Notes: generated by a model from the letters alone, not told the origin. 64,000 nt of DNA from an uncultured Burkholderiales bacterium (GCA_951812315.1 CATOSA010000019.1:1-64000); one strand, 5' to 3'. Counted from the stretch's first letter, positions 50,433 to 61,800 are shown. Numbers and translations: made by a program.

Positions 50433-51536
50433 CTAGTTTCTGGCGCCGAGTTTTTTAGCGAGCGACCCACTCAGTTGCGCATCGCGCTCGGCCTTGCCGC
50501 GATCATAGTCGCTGGCCGCCCAACCGTGCAGGTTGTCTGCGACGATTCGCGCGAGTGCCTGAACCCACTCGTGACCGTCGTTAAGGCAAGGTATATGGTG
50601 GAAGCTCTTGCCGCCGGCCTTCAGGAAGACCGCCTTGTTCTCGATTCCGATTTCTTCCAGCGTCTCCAGGCAGTCCGACACAAATCCAGGGCAAAACACA
50701 TCGATACGCCCGGTTTTTGCCTTGCCGAGCCGCTTGACCGTCTCGAGCGTATAGGGTTTCAGCCACTCGGCACGACCAAACCGGGACTGAAACGCTGTAA
50801 TTACCATATCGCTATCGACGCCTAATTCCTGGGTGAGCAGCCGCGCGGTCTTGTGACATTCGCAGTGATAGGGATCGCCCTTATCAAGGGTATACCGGGG
50901 TACGCCATGGAACGACAGGACCAGCTTGTCCGGCCTGCCATGCTCGATCCAGTATCGGCTGACCTGGGTGGCGAGTGCTGAAATATAGGCCGGATGATCG
51001 TGAAAATGTTTCACCATTCGCAGAGCGGGAAGGTTGCGTAGCTTTGCAAGCGATTCGAATACCGCATCGTAGGCACTGGCAGTCGTACTCGCGGCGTACT
51101 GCGGATACAGCGGTAAGACCAAAATTCGATCGCAGCCGTCTGCATGCAAATCGGCCAGCGCGCTATCGATAGACGGTGATCCATAGCGCATTGCCCACGC
51201 GACGGTGTGCGGGCTCTTGATGCGTTCACCCAGGTAGCCACGTAGCAGCAGTGCCTGCCGTTCAGTGTGCAGGCGAAGAGGCGATCCGTCCCCGGTCCAG
51301 ATGGATGCGTACTTGCGGGCCGATTTCTTCGGTCGCGTGTTAAGAATAATGCCGTTGAGAATTAGCCACCAGATTGGCCGCGGGATTTCCACAACACGAC
51401 GATCTGAAAGAAATTGTTTCAGGTAGGGACGTAATGCCTTGGCAGTCGGTGCCGAAGGTGTTCCCAGATTGACGAGGAGCACGCCTGTCCTTGCCAGCGA
51501 ACCGTGAGTGAACTCGGGCTCGGTTCTGTATCTCAT
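50433..51536 (-). CDS. hemH: Ferrochelatase
   Basis: 367 residues; inserts Fe(II) into protoporphyrin IX in the last step of heme synthesis. Recognised by [29 protein letters not shown], the catalytic-His region [21 protein letters not shown] and [16 protein letters not shown] start at the ATG at 51536; the open frame reaches 26 codons further into hrcA's 3' end. It is 28 bp downstream of hrcA on the same strand. Confidence 0.96.
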   Translation of the reverse strand: MRYRTEPEFTHGSLARTGVLLVNLGTPSAPTAKALRPYLKQFLSDRRVVEIPRPIWWLILNGIILNTRPKKSARKYASIWTGDGSPLRLHTERQALLLRGYLGERIKSPHTVAWAMRYGSPSIDSALADLHADGCDRILVLPLYPQYAASTTASAYDAVFESLAKLRNLPALRMVKHFHDHPAYISALATQVSRYWIEHGRPDKLVLSFHGVPRYTLDKGDPYHCECHKTARLLTQELGVDSDMVITAFQSRFGRAEWLKPYTLETVKRLGKAKTGRIDVFCPGFVSDCLETLEEIGIENKAVFLKAGGKSFHHIPCLNDGHEWVQALARIVADNLHGWAASDYDRGKAERDAQLSGSLAKKLGARN

Positions 51537-51564
51537 GGTAACGGCACGAGTGCGGGCCGCGGCA

Positions 51565-52584
51565 TTATTGATGTGACAGAGCGCTGGACAACAACTTTGC
51601 GGTAACGTCCACAATTGGTATTACGCGCTCGTACGCCATTCGAGTGGGGCCTATAACGCCGACTGTGCCAACGACGCTGCCATCGACTTCATAAGGCGCC
51701 GTAACGACGCTGCATTCATCCATCGGCACCAACCCGGAGTCGCCGCCAATGAAAATCTGCACGCCGTGCGCCTGGCTACTGATGTCGAGGAGCTGCAGCA
51801 GGCCGGTCTTCTGCTCGAACATGTCGAACAAGCGGCGCAGGCTTTGCATGTTCGAAGACAAATCCTGTACGTGCAGCAGATTGTTTTCTCCTGACAGTAC
51901 ATAAGTGTCTTTGGTTTCAGTTGCGGCTTCATTGCCGGCGTCGACTGCGAGCGCCATCAGCCGGGTCATGTTCTCGCGCAACTCGTTGAGCTGTTCTTTC
52001 AGACGGTCCTTTATTTCGTCAAAAGTGAGACCCGTGAAATGATGATTCAGGAAATTTGCCGCTTCCGTAAGTTCCGATTCGCTGTAATTGCGGTCCGCGT
52101 GCAGAATTCGATTCTGAACGTCGCCTTCGGGGGTGACGATGATCAGCAGCAGGCGCTTTTCTGAAAGGCTGACAAATTCGATGTGCCTGAAAGCGAGGCC
52201 GCTGAGTTGCGGTGTCTTGACCACTCCGGCAAATCGCGTCAGATCCGAAAGCATTTGCGATGCGGCCGACACCAGCCTTTGGGTGCTGTCCGGTTGCAGT
52301 TGCCATTCAAGCTGGTTGACCTCGAGCGAATCGAGAGGTTTGACGGTTAACAGCGTATCGACAAAAAAACGATAGCCGCGCGGCGTCGGGACCCGACCGG
52401 CTGACGTGTGTGGGCTCGCAATGAACCCCATTTCCTCAAGGTCCGCCATGATGTTGCGGATGCTTGCAGGACTCAGATCGAGCCCCGAAAAGCGAGCCAG
52501 CGCCCGTGATCCGACCGGTTGCCCGTCATAGATATGACGCTCGACCAGCGACTTAAGCAGTATCCTTGCACGATCACTTAGCAT
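51565..52584 (-). CDS. hrcA: Heat-inducible transcription repressor HrcA
   Basis: 339 residues. An N-terminal winged helix ([34 protein letters not shown] spans the recognition helix) and GAF-like C-terminal domain with [18 protein letters not shown]. HrcA represses chaperone genes by binding CIRCE and itself needs GroEL. No CIRCE site occurs in this window, so its targets (probably groESL) lie elsewhere. Start options are ATG 52584 ([10 protein letters not shown], usual) or ATG 52593. Confidence 0.96.
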   Translation of the reverse strand: MLSDRARILLKSLVERHIYDGQPVGSRALARFSGLDLSPASIRNIMADLEEMGFIASPHTSAGRVPTPRGYRFFVDTLLTVKPLDSLEVNQLEWQLQPDSTQRLVSAASQMLSDLTRFAGVVKTPQLSGLAFRHIEFVSLSEKRLLLIIVTPEGDVQNRILHADRNYSESELTEAANFLNHHFTGLTFDEIKDRLKEQLNELRENMTRLMALAVDAGNEAATETKDTYVLSGENNLLHVQDLSSNMQSLRRLFDMFEQKTGLLQLLDISSQAHGVQIFIGGDSGLVPMDECSVVTAPYEVDGSVVGTVGVIGPTRMAYERVIPIVDVTAKLLSSALSHQ

Positions 52585-52972
52585 GTGGGCCATTCTACAA
52601 AGCTTTTCGGCATTGTTTCCATTAACCTGCATATTTCACGAAGGATTCGCTTCTCAGGGGAAATGCGCCTAAGCAGATTGGACGATCGACCTTGAGCAAT
52701 AGTCTGGCTATTCCTCTGCGCCCGATCGTCCAATCTGCTTAGGCGCATTTCCCCTGAGAAGCGAATACGTACAAACTATTCTGCAGGACAACGCCCCAAA
52801 ATGTTGCTATCAAGTTGATTCGGTTCTTGTACACGTGGCATAGGCAACCGTCTTCGTGAAATATGCAGGTTGACTGCTCAGCTTATTGTTCGCTGGCGCC
52901 CGGCAGGTCGAGACAACGTATTTCACGTAACGCAACCAGCGTTGCAGGGAAGTATGCTTTAATTCGACACAC
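52585..52972. other. 388-bp hrcA-nadK divergent intergenic region
   Basis: No gene. Most of it is MITE-like copy 2 (52624-52871). The remaining 100 bp before nadK hold an AACGC-aacca-GCGTT inverted repeat near 52929-52943 and an AT-rich TATGCTTTAATT that could contain a -10 box. The element leaves only about 40 bp upstream of hrcA. Confidence 0.8.
52624..52871 (-). repeat. MITE-like palindromic element, copy 2 (248 bp)
   Basis: The ends are a perfect 20-bp inverted repeat (52624-52643 and 52852-52871; CCTGCATATTTCACGAAG core shared with copy 1). Directly inside the left end is a perfect 44-bp inverted repeat (52645-52688 with 52723-52766) around TTGAGCAATAGTCTGGCTAT, then a spacer of about 85 bp. 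The spacer's reverse complement aligns with that of copy 1 (shared CCACGTG, GAATCAA and TTGATAGC blocks), so this copy lies in the opposite orientation. It carries no coding sequence and no clear target duplication. Confidence 0.88.
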
Positions 52973-53842
52973 ATGAGCTTATTCAAATCCGTTGCGCTGA
53001 TTGGCAAATACAAGAGTCCGGAAATCGCGGAGCCATTACTCAGGCTCGCGGCTTTCCTTTCCCGGCGCGGCGTGAGCGTCCGGCTCGATACGTACACTGC
53101 CGAACAAATCGGCCATAACGATTATGTTGTTTCGAGTCTCGAGGAAATTGGCGCCTCTTGCGACCTTGCCGTCGTTATCGGCGGTGATGGAACCATGCTG
53201 AACATTGCGCGCATGCTTGCGCCCCACGACGTGGCGCTGGTTGGCGTCAACCAGGGACGGTTGGGGTTCTTGACCGACCTGTCCACGGAGACAATGATCG
53301 AATCCATCGGTTCTATTCTCGATGGAAATTTTGTCACCGACTCGCGCATGCTGCTCGAATCGGATGTGCATCTACACGGCGAGCCGCTGCGCAAAGTTCT
53401 GGCTTTCAATGATGTATCGGTCAACAAGGGTGCTGACGGAAGCCTTATTGAACTGGAAGTGCACATTGACGGACGATTCCTATACAACCTGCGATCTGAT
53501 GGGCTCATTGTGGCCAGTCCCACCGGATCGACCGCGTACGCGTTGTCATCTGGTGGGCCGATTCTGTACCCAAGCCTGAGTTGTATTGCGCTGGTTCCTG
53601 TGAGCCCGCATACGCTGTCAAACAGACCCATTATCGTTAGCGGTGATGCCAAAATCGAGATCACCATGCATAAATCGGTCGATGCGCGTGTTCACTTTGA
53701 CAGCCATTCACGGTTCGAGCTTGGGGAAGGCGACCGCATCGTGGTGCGATGTTGTTCGCACCCTATCCGTTTGCTGCATCCGGAAGGGCACGATTATTAC
53801 CATATGCTCCGTGAAAAGCTCCACTGGAGCGAGACGCTTTAG
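52973..53842 (+). CDS. nadK: NAD kinase
   Basis: 289 residues; phosphorylates NAD to NADP. The GGDGT motif (VVIGGDGTMLN), the NE/D-type AFNDVSVNKG and SPTGSTAYALSSGGPI are present. The ATG at 52973 fits. It is divergent from hrcA and 18 bp upstream of recN, as in many betaproteobacteria and gammaproteobacteria. Confidence 0.97.
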   Translation: MSLFKSVALIGKYKSPEIAEPLLRLAAFLSRRGVSVRLDTYTAEQIGHNDYVVSSLEEIGASCDLAVVIGGDGTMLNIARMLAPHDVALVGVNQGRLGFLTDLSTETMIESIGSILDGNFVTDSRMLLESDVHLHGEPLRKVLAFNDVSVNKGADGSLIELEVHIDGRFLYNLRSDGLIVASPTGSTAYALSSGGPILYPSLSCIALVPVSPHTLSNRPIIVSGDAKIEITMHKSVDARVHFDSHSRFELGEGDRIVVRCCSHPIRLLHPEGHDYYHMLREKLHWSETL

Positions 53843-53860
53843 CGCGCCATTGCGAACGTC

Positions 53861-55519
53861 GTGCTCAATCGCCTGAATATTCGCGATTTCGTTATTGTCG
53901 ACCGGCTTGAACTGGAGTTCGACAAGGGCTTCAGCGTCCTCAGCGGCGAAACCGGGGCTGGAAAGTCAATAATGATTGACGCCTTGTCCATGGTTCTTGG
54001 TGAGCGCGCGGACGCGGGCCTGGTTCGGCAAGGATGTGCCAAAGCTGAGGTCAGTGCGGAATTTATCATTAGCGAAAATGGCCCGGCCCGCGAACTACTG
54101 GAACAGGCCGATCTCATTGAAGATGACATGTGCCTGCTGCGGCGCCTGATTGACGCGTCCGGGCGGACACGCGCGTGGGTCAATGGCAGGCCCGCGACGG
54201 TACAACAGTTGCGAACGCTCGGTGCGCATTTAGTCGACATACACGGTCAGCACGAACATCAATCACTGTCCAGACCGCAGGCCCAGCGGACATTGCTGGA
54301 CGCGTATGCTGGCGCGACCCGGCTTGCCCGTCAGGTCGCGGCGGCCTGGCAGGCATGGCAATCGACCAGAAAAATGCGTGTTGCCGCTGAGGCGGATGCC
54401 GAGTCGATCGGCAAGGAGCGCGAACAACTCGAATGGCAGATTGAAGAGCTCGAAAACCTCGCCTTCAGCGAGCAGGAATGGCGCGAGGTGTCAGCGGAAC
54501 AAATACGTCTGGCCCATACGGCCAGCCTTGTTGAAGGCGCCGAGTACGCGATGCAGGCGCTTTCGGAGAGCGATACTGCGGCGCTGGCCGCGGTCGCATC
54601 GGTGCAGTCGAGGCTGTCGGCGCTGGTCGAATACGATCCGCAACTGCGCGACATACTGGATCTTGTTGAACCCGCGCAGATCCAGCTGCAGGAGGCCATA
54701 TATAGCCTTCGGCACTATCAGCAAAGACTGGAGATGGATCCGCAGAGATTGAGCGAAGTCGATGCCCGGCTCGATGCAATCCATACCGCCGCCAGGAAAT
54801 ACCGGGCGACACCGGAAGACCTGCCGGCAACGCTTGCGCAGGCGAAACAACGCCTGGACGAGCTCGACACCAACCTCGATGCGAAAGCGCTCGAGCGACG
54901 CGAATCTGAGCAGCGCGCAGACTGCGAAAAAATCGCACGAAAACTATCGTCGGCGAGACAAAAGGCGGCACGAAAGCTTTCTGACAAAGTGACGCAGTCA
55001 ATGCAGGCATTGGCGATGCACGGGGGTGAATTTGAAGTGACCTTAGCGAGTCTGGACGAATGTGCATCTCACGGGCTTGAACAGGTCGAGTTTCGGGTCG
55101 CAGGCCATGCCGGAACGCAACCGCGGCCACTGGCCAAAGTTGCGTCAGGCGGAGAGTTGTCGCGAATATCGCTCGCGATCGAAACTGCCACATCCGAAAT
55201 TGCGCAGGTGCCGACGCTGATATTTGACGAGGTCGACGTAGGGATTGGCGGCGGAGTCGCCGAGATTGTCGGCCGCATGCTGAGTGCTCTGGGTGCCCGC
55301 CATCAGGTGATGTGTGTGACCCATCTCCCGCAAGTCGCTGCGAGCGCGGATCAACAATGGCAGGTGTCCAAGGAACTGCGTGATGGAAGCGCGATCAGCA
55401 CGGTCGTTCGGCTCGAAGATCGGCAACGCGTCGAAGAAATTGCGCGCATGCTTGGCGGCGTCCAGATTACTGAAACAACACGCAAGCACGCCGCGGAGCT
55501 TCTTCATCATTCCGGATAA
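53861..55519 (+). CDS. recN: DNA repair protein RecN
   Basis: 552 residues of an SMC-like ATPase for double-strand break repair. Walker A GETGAGKS near the N terminus, a central coiled coil, the ABC signature SGGELSRISLAIE and Walker B TLIFDEVDVGIGG near the C terminus. The start is the GTG at 53861, opening LNRLNIRDFVIVD, and no ATG is available. It ends convergently with fur. Confidence 0.97.
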   Translation: MLNRLNIRDFVIVDRLELEFDKGFSVLSGETGAGKSIMIDALSMVLGERADAGLVRQGCAKAEVSAEFIISENGPARELLEQADLIEDDMCLLRRLIDASGRTRAWVNGRPATVQQLRTLGAHLVDIHGQHEHQSLSRPQAQRTLLDAYAGATRLARQVAAAWQAWQSTRKMRVAAEADAESIGKEREQLEWQIEELENLAFSEQEWREVSAEQIRLAHTASLVEGAEYAMQALSESDTAALAAVASVQSRLSALVEYDPQLRDILDLVEPAQIQLQEAIYSLRHYQQRLEMDPQRLSEVDARLDAIHTAARKYRATPEDLPATLAQAKQRLDELDTNLDAKALERRESEQRADCEKIARKLSSARQKAARKLSDKVTQSMQALAMHGGEFEVTLASLDECASHGLEQVEFRVAGHAGTQPRPLAKVASGGELSRISLAIETATSEIAQVPTLIFDEVDVGIGGGVAEIVGRMLSALGARHQVMCVTHLPQVAASADQQWQVSKELRDGSAISTVVRLEDRQRVEEIARMLGGVQITETTRKHAAELLHHSG

Positions 55520-55624
55520 GCTGGCTATTTCAGCCGCGGTGCATAGCGCAGAGTCTCGCCCCAAAACGGCAGCTGGTGCAACGACACGGCTACTGACCGG
55601 CCGCTGTGAATCCCGGTGTAATTC

Positions 55625-56077
55625 CTAGATCTCGTCTTTCTTCCTGTTTTCGCAATCCGGCCGCAGGCAGTCTGCATAAAGGTGTAGCGAATGATCCTGA
55701 ATTCGGAATCCCCGATCCTTGGCAATTGCGGCCTGCCGCCGTTCAATTTCAGGATCAAAGAACTCCTCGACGTTTCCGCACTGGATACACACCAGATGGT
55801 CATGATGGTCGCCCTTGTCGAGCTCGAAAACGGCTTTTCCCGACTCGAAATGATGGCGTATCAACAGTCCGGCCTGTTCGAACTGGGTGAGCACGCGATA
55901 AATAGTTGCCAACCCGATTTCCATGCCATCGTTTAGCAGCAGTTTGTATACATCCTCTGCCGTAAGATGGCGCTCGTCGCTGGTCTCGAACAGATTTAGT
56001 ATCTTGAGCCGCGGCAGCGTCGCTTTCAGGCCCCTGTTCTTCAAATCTTGAGGGGTTCTCATTTCAGGACTCATCAT
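55625..56077 (-). CDS. fur: Ferric uptake regulator Fur
   Basis: 150 residues. A winged helix ([15 protein letters not shown] to [18 protein letters not shown]) and a metal-binding dimer domain with the His-rich [20 protein letters not shown] and a C-terminal CLRPDC. It represses iron-uptake genes with Fe(II). It is divergent from bamE, the typical proteobacterial arrangement. Two adjacent ATGs (56077 and 56074) are possible starts. Confidence 0.97.
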   Translation of the reverse strand: MMSPEMRTPQDLKNRGLKATLPRLKILNLFETSDERHLTAEDVYKLLLNDGMEIGLATIYRVLTQFEQAGLLIRHHFESGKAVFELDKGDHHDHLVCIQCGNVEEFFDPEIERRQAAIAKDRGFRIQDHSLHLYADCLRPDCENRKKDEI

Positions 56078-56175
56078 GTTGAATGACTTATCATATCGGC
56101 TTTATATTTTCTTGCATACTGCGCCATCGTCGTGCATCGGCCGAAAACGGAGTATCGATTGAGACTCAGCTGTAG

Positions 56176-56565
56176 ATGAACACATACATGGCAGCAAAAT
56201 CGGGGGGCAAAAACGCCTTGCGTCTGTTGATTCTGTTGATTCCATTTTTCTTGTCAGCGTGTTTTCTGGTGCCGCACAAAGTTGATGTGCAACAGGGCAA
56301 CTATGTCGATCAGGAAATGATGTCCAAGCTGAAACTGGACATGACACGTTCGCAGGTCCTTTTCGTTCTCGGAACGCCGCTGGTAGTCGATCCGTTTCAC
56401 CGCGATCGATGGGATTATGTCTATCTGACCGGGAAAGCCGGCGACGTCAATCGCAGACGCGGTATTACGGTGGTGTTTTCCGAAGACAAGCTGGTCCGAA
56501 TCGAAGGCGACGTCGTGTTGCTGCGGGCGGCGCCGGATCTGCAGGTCAATGCGACTGGCCAATGA
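56176..56565 (+). CDS. bamE: Outer-membrane assembly lipoprotein BamE
   Basis: 129 residues with a lipoprotein signal ending LSAC (Cys29), then the SmpA/OmlA fold with KLDMTRSQVLFVLGTPLVVDPFHRDRWDYVY. BamE is a subunit of the BAM complex that inserts beta-barrel proteins. It is divergent from fur and 28 bp upstream of dapB. Confidence 0.95.
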   Translation: MNTYMAAKSGGKNALRLLILLIPFFLSACFLVPHKVDVQQGNYVDQEMMSKLKLDMTRSQVLFVLGTPLVVDPFHRDRWDYVYLTGKAGDVNRRRGITVVFSEDKLVRIEGDVVLLRAAPDLQVNATGQ

Positions 56566-56593
56566 CCCATCTTATTGATCGCGGTCTGAACCT

Positions 56594-57400
56594 ATGAAGA
56601 CTCAACATATTGCAATCGCCGGTAGCGCCGGGCGAATGGGCCGAGCCCTGCTCGAGGCCGTGGCCGAATCTGCAGACTTTCGTCTGAAAAGCGCCCTTGA
56701 GCGCGCGGATAGCCCTTTTATCGGAAAAGATGCAGGGGAAATTATCGGGGCGCCCAATGGCGTCAGCATTTCCGGCAATCTGCAATCTGCGCTTCCCGGA
56801 TGTGATGTGCTGATCGATTTCACCCGGCCAGAGGGCACCATCGAGCATCTTGACGCTTGTGTGCGCAATGGTGTGAAGATGGTCATCGGCACGACTGGTC
56901 TTACTGACGAGCAACAGGCTCGCATTGATATTGCGGCAGACAAGATCGCGATTGTTCAGGCACCGAACATGAGTGTCGGCGTCAATCTCGTGTTTCGATT
57001 GCTTGATGTCGCATCCCGAGTATTGGCAGAGGGGCACGATATCGAGATCGTCGAAGCGCATCACCGCCACAAGGTCGATGCGCCATCCGGGACAGCGTTG
57101 CGAATGGGTGAGGTGATTGCAAATGCCCTTGGCCGTGATTTGAAATCATGTGCTGTTTACGGCCGTGAGGGCGTAACCGGAGAGCGAAAATCATCGACGA
57201 TCGGCTTCGCCACCGTGCGCGGCGGCGACATCGTCGGCGACCACACTGCGATCTTTGCGGGTACAGGTGAGCGCGTTGAAATTACCCACAAGGCGTCCAG
57301 CCGCGCGACATTTGCCGTTGGCGCGCTGCGAGCTGCAAGATTCATCGCAGACAAGAATAATGGCCTGTTCGATATGCAGGACGTGCTCGGTCTGCGCTAG
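56594..57400 (+). CDS. dapB: 4-hydroxy-tetrahydrodipicolinate reductase
   Basis: 268 residues; NAD(P)H-dependent step of the lysine/diaminopimelate pathway. The dinucleotide site [13 protein letters not shown] and the catalytic block [20 protein letters not shown] are present. It uses the aspartate semialdehyde made by Asd. It precedes carA, as in many proteobacteria. Confidence 0.97.
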   Translation: MKTQHIAIAGSAGRMGRALLEAVAESADFRLKSALERADSPFIGKDAGEIIGAPNGVSISGNLQSALPGCDVLIDFTRPEGTIEHLDACVRNGVKMVIGTTGLTDEQQARIDIAADKIAIVQAPNMSVGVNLVFRLLDVASRVLAEGHDIEIVEAHHRHKVDAPSGTALRMGEVIANALGRDLKSCAVYGREGVTGERKSSTIGFATVRGGDIVGDHTAIFAGTGERVEITHKASSRATFAVGALRAARFIADKNNGLFDMQDVLGLR

Positions 57401-57525
57401 CGGCGCACTGGAGTTCCCGGCGTGCGAAGGCGACGACAGACTGACTAACAGCGGCTGCATATAATTCACAGCTGGTTTACGCAAATCTGTATTGCATTGA
57501 TTAGGCGCTTCAATTTGCGTCGACA

Positions 57526-57555
57526 TTGAAGCGATAGTGCAGTCGCAGCTATAAT
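57526..57555 (+). promoter_or_regulatory. Sigma-70 promoter for carAB
   Basis: TTGAAG (57526-57531), an 18-bp spacer and a perfect TATAAT (57550-57555). Transcription would start around 57562, a few bases before a strong hairpin. Confidence 0.65.
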
Positions 57556-57565
57556 GACGCTAATT

Positions 57566-57599
57566 CGAAAGCGGGAGGGGTTCACCCCTCCCGCTTTCG
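57566..57599 (+). other. 15-bp perfect hairpin in the carA leader
   Basis: CGAAAGCGGGAGGGG pairs perfectly with CCCCTCCCGCTTTCG around a TTCA loop. It begins within a few bases of the predicted carAB start site and ends 75 bp before carA. Only TTTCG, inside the stem, resembles a U-run, so it is not a usual terminator. A 5' mRNA stabiliser or part of an attenuator is plausible. Confidence 0.75.
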
Positions 57600-57674
57600 T
57601 ACGTGTAGCCTGCTTATCCTCGCTTTTCGAGCGCTGGCTTGCTTGTCCATAAAACCCGGGAGTAATTCTCGCCT

Positions 57675-58829
57675 GTGTCGAAACAGTCTGCTTCGAAACA
57701 ATACCCTGCCGTACTCGCGCTGGCTGATGGAACTGTGTTCCGGGGTGTGTCCATTGGTGCAAACACCAGTACCAGTGGAGAGGTAGTGTTTAACACTTCC
57801 ATGACCGGTTATCAGGAGATCCTTACGGACCCCTCTTACTGCCGGCAGATCGTGACATTGACCTACCCGCACATTGGTAACGTCGGTGTTAATCCCGAAG
57901 ACGTCGAAGCGGGCCAGGTCAACGCCGCCGGTCTGGTGATACGCGAGCTTCCCGTTCTGGCCAGTAACTTCCGTATGACACAGAAACTTCAGGCCTATCT
58001 TGGCGAACAGGCGGTTCCAGCGATCGCCGGCATAGATACGAGGAAACTGACGCGAATTCTGCGCGAGAAGGGTGCGCAGAATGGATGTCTGATGGCAGGC
58101 GAAGTCGACGAAGACGCCGCGCTGGAGAAGGCGCGCGCATTTCCTGGACTCGCCGGTATGGACCTGGCAAAAGTCGTCAGCTGCAAAGAGGCGTACGAGT
58201 GGCAGGAGACAGAGTGGGAACTGGGCGCCGGTTATGGCCAGAGCGTTGAGGCATCGCGCCATGTCGTTGCTTATGATTTCGGTGTAAAGCGCAATATATT
58301 GCGCAAACTTGCGTCTCGAGGATGCCGCATCACGGTCGTGCCTGCGCAAACACCTGCAGCCGATGTGCTTGCCCTAAAGCCGGATGGCGTTTTTCTTTCC
58401 AATGGACCGGGTGATCCAGAGCCCTGCGATTATGCGGTCAGCGCGATTCGCACACTGGTCGACGCAAACCTGCCTGTATTCGGTATCTGCCTCGGTCATC
58501 AATTGCTTGGGCTGGCGACCGGTGCTCGCTCAACAAAGATGAAGTTCGGGCACCACGGAGCCAATCATCCTGTTTTTGACGTGGATTCCGGAAAAGTGAT
58601 GATTACCAGCCAGAATCACGGATTTGCCGTTGACGCTGACAGCCTGCCTGAGAGTGCGCGCGTGACACACACATCTTTGTTCGACGGCAGCTTGCAGGGA
58701 TTCGAGCGTCGTGACAAACCGGCATTCTGTTTTCAGGGCCATCCTGAAGCGAGCCCCGGCCCACATGATGTCGATTACCTGTTTGACCGGTTTGTATCCA
58801 TGATTGACCAACACAAACGGGCCGACTAG
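57675..58829 (+). CDS. carA: Carbamoyl-phosphate synthase small (glutaminase) subunit
   Basis: 384 residues. The N-terminal CPSase small-chain domain ([16 protein letters not shown]) is followed by a class I glutamine amidotransferase with nucleophile Cys in [11 protein letters not shown] and His/Glu in [11 protein letters not shown]. It supplies ammonia to CarB. The start is GTG 57675 (encoding MSKQSASK); no nearby ATG fits. carB follows after 32 bp. Confidence 0.98.
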   Translation: MSKQSASKQYPAVLALADGTVFRGVSIGANTSTSGEVVFNTSMTGYQEILTDPSYCRQIVTLTYPHIGNVGVNPEDVEAGQVNAAGLVIRELPVLASNFRMTQKLQAYLGEQAVPAIAGIDTRKLTRILREKGAQNGCLMAGEVDEDAALEKARAFPGLAGMDLAKVVSCKEAYEWQETEWELGAGYGQSVEASRHVVAYDFGVKRNILRKLASRGCRITVVPAQTPAADVLALKPDGVFLSNGPGDPEPCDYAVSAIRTLVDANLPVFGICLGHQLLGLATGARSTKMKFGHHGANHPVFDVDSGKVMITSQNHGFAVDADSLPESARVTHTSLFDGSLQGFERRDKPAFCFQGHPEASPGPHDVDYLFDRFVSMIDQHKRAD

Positions 58830-58861
58830 CAAGTCTGGACCCGGACAACCCGCCTTTAACT

Positions 58862-61800
58862 ATGCCCAAACGCAGCGACATCAAATCCGTCCTGATCATC
58901 GGCGCGGGACCGATCGTGATCGGCCAGGCGTGCGAGTTTGACTACTCGGGAGCGCAGGCATGCAAGGCGCTGCGCGAAGAAGGTTACCGCGTGATCCTGG
59001 TGAATTCCAATCCCGCGACAATCATGACAGATCCGGAGCTGGCAGATGTGACTTACATCGAGCCGGTGACCTGGCAGATGGTTGAGAAAGTGATTGAAGC
59101 GGAACGCCCGGACGCGTTGTTACCGACCATGGGCGGGCAAACTGCGCTCAATTGTGCGCTCGACCTTGCCAGCAAGGGTGTGCTCGACAAGTACGATGTT
59201 GAAATGATTGGTGCCAGCAAAGAGGCCATCGACAAAGCCGAAGATCGCGAGAAGTTCAAGGCCGCCATGAGCAAAATCGGGCTTGCCAGCCCCCGTTCCA
59301 TGACCGCACACAGCATGGAAGAGGCCATGCAAGTGCAAGCCTCGATCGGCTATCCAGCCATTATCCGGCCGTCGTTCACCCTCGGCGGGACCGGCGGCGG
59401 AATCGCCTACAACCGCGAAGAATTTGTATCCATCATCGAGCGCGGCCTCGACGCGTCGCCGACAACCGAAGTGCTGATCGAGGAGTCAGTCATCGGCTGG
59501 AAAGAGTTCGAGATGGAGGTGGTGCGCGATTGCAAAGACAACTGCATCATAATTTGCTCGATCGAAAACCTCGATCCGATGGGCGTTCACACCGGAGATT
59601 CGATTACGGTTGCTCCTGCGCAGACACTGACTGACAAGGAATATCAGATCATGCGCGATGCCTCCATCGCCGTGTTGCGCGAAATCGGGGTTGATACAGG
59701 TGGATCCAACGTTCAGTTTGCGGTCAACCCTGCAAACGGGCAAATGATCATTATCGAAATGAATCCAAGAGTGTCACGCTCATCAGCGTTGGCGTCCAAG
59801 GCGACCGGGTTTCCGATCGCAAAGGTGGCGGCCAAACTGGCCGTAGGTTACACCCTCGATGAACTGCGAAATGACATAACCGGTGGCGCCACGCCTGCTT
59901 CTTTCGAACCGACTATCGACTATGTGGTTACCAAGATTCCACGCTTTGCATTCGAAAAGTTCCCGCAGGCCGATCCCCACCTCACCACGCAAATGAAATC
60001 AGTGGGAGAGGTGATGGCAATGGGTCGCACCTTTCAGGAGTCAATGCAAAAGGCGCTGCGCGGCCTTGAGACAGGAATCGACGGATTTGATGGGCGCTCG
60101 ACAGACCGCCAGGAAATCGAAACCGAGCTCGGCGAGCCTGCGCCGGAGCGCATCCTGTTTCTGGCAGATGCGTTTCGCATCGGCATGGCACTGGAGGAAG
60201 TGCGCCAGTATTCGCGAATTGACCCGTGGTTTCTCGCTCAGATCGAGGATATTGTCTGCGAAGAGAAAGCACTCGGTGGCGGTCGAATTGAAGAGGTTGA
60301 GCGCGACCGCATGTTCGCGCTCAAACGCAAGGGCTTCTCGGATCGAAGGCTCGCCAGGTTGCTCGACTGCGACGAGGAGGCAGTACGCGCCAGGCGCAAG
60401 ATGCTCGATGTGCGCCCGGTGTACAAGCGGGTTGATACCTGCGCGGCTGAGTTCGACACCAAAACCGCGTACATGTATTCCACCTATGAAGAAGAGTGCG
60501 AAGCGCGGCCGTCCGCAAACTCGAAGGTGATGGTTCTAGGCGGCGGACCGAATCGTATCGGCCAGGGAATCGAATTCGATTATTGCTGCGTGCACGCAGC
60601 ACTCGCGCTACGCGAAGACGGATTTGAAACGATCATGGTCAACTGCAATCCGGAAACCGTATCGACTGACTACGGCACCTCGGACCGTCTGTATTTCGAG
60701 CCGTTGACTCTGGAAGACGTGCTGGAAATTGTTGAGCTCGAGAAACCATACGGTGTCATCGTGCAGTTTGGCGGTCAGACACCAATTAAACTTGCGCAGA
60801 GTCTTCACGCCAACGGCGTACCGATAATTGGAACCAGTCCCGACATGATCGATTGCGCCGAGGATCGCGAGCGCTTTCAGCAATTGCTCGAAGGGCTGGG
60901 GCTCAAGCAACCGCCCAATCGCACCGCCAGAAATCCCGATTCGGCGATTGCGCTGGCGCAGGAGATCGGCTATCCGCTGGTGGTCCGTCCGTCGTATGTG
61001 CTGGGCGGACGCGCAATGGAGATCGTCCATCAGCAATCGGATCTCGAGCGTTACATGCGCGAGGCGGTTAAGGTAAGCAATGACAGCCCGGTTTTGCTCG
61101 ACCGGTTTCTAAACGATGCGATCGAAGTAGACGTCGACGCCGTATCGGACGGAAAGCAAGTCGTCATCGGCGGCATCATGGAGCACATCGAGCAAGCCGG
61201 TGTGCACAGCGGTGATTCGGCATGCTCACTGCCGCCGTTCAGTCTGTCCGCCGATTTGCAGGACGAATTGCGCAGACAGACGGCCGCGCTGGCAAAGGCG
61301 CTCAATGTTGTCGGCTTGATGAACGTGCAATATGCGTTGCAGGGCGAGACCGTTTATGTGCTCGAAGTAAATCCTCGTGCATCGCGTACGGTTCCATTCG
61401 TGTCGAAGGCGACGAGCCTGCCGCTGGCAAAGATATCGGCTCGCTGCATGGCCGCTAGCTCGTTTGCTTCCCAGGGCGTGATGAGCGAAGTGGTGCCACC
61501 TTATTTCTCGGTCAAGGAAGCGGTATTTCCGTTCATCAAGTTTCCCGGTGTCGACACGATACTCGGGCCGGAAATGAAATCTACCGGAGAAGTCATGGGG
61601 GTCGGCAATTCCTTTGCCGAAGCGTTCGTGAAATCACAGATTGCCGCAAACGTGCGGTTACCGGAGAGTGGAAATGTCGTTCTGAGCGTCAAGGATGCAG
61701 ACAAAGACGCATTGATCGACATCGCCCGCACACTCGATGGATCTGGCTTCCAGTTAATCGCGACCCGTGGAACCGCCGCAGCGTTGGCTGCGGCCGGCCT

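Noticed and set aside
57566-57599. Intrinsic terminator upstream of carA
   Set aside because: The stem is strong but not followed by a U-run, and it lies just after the best carAB promoter; kept as a leader hairpin instead.
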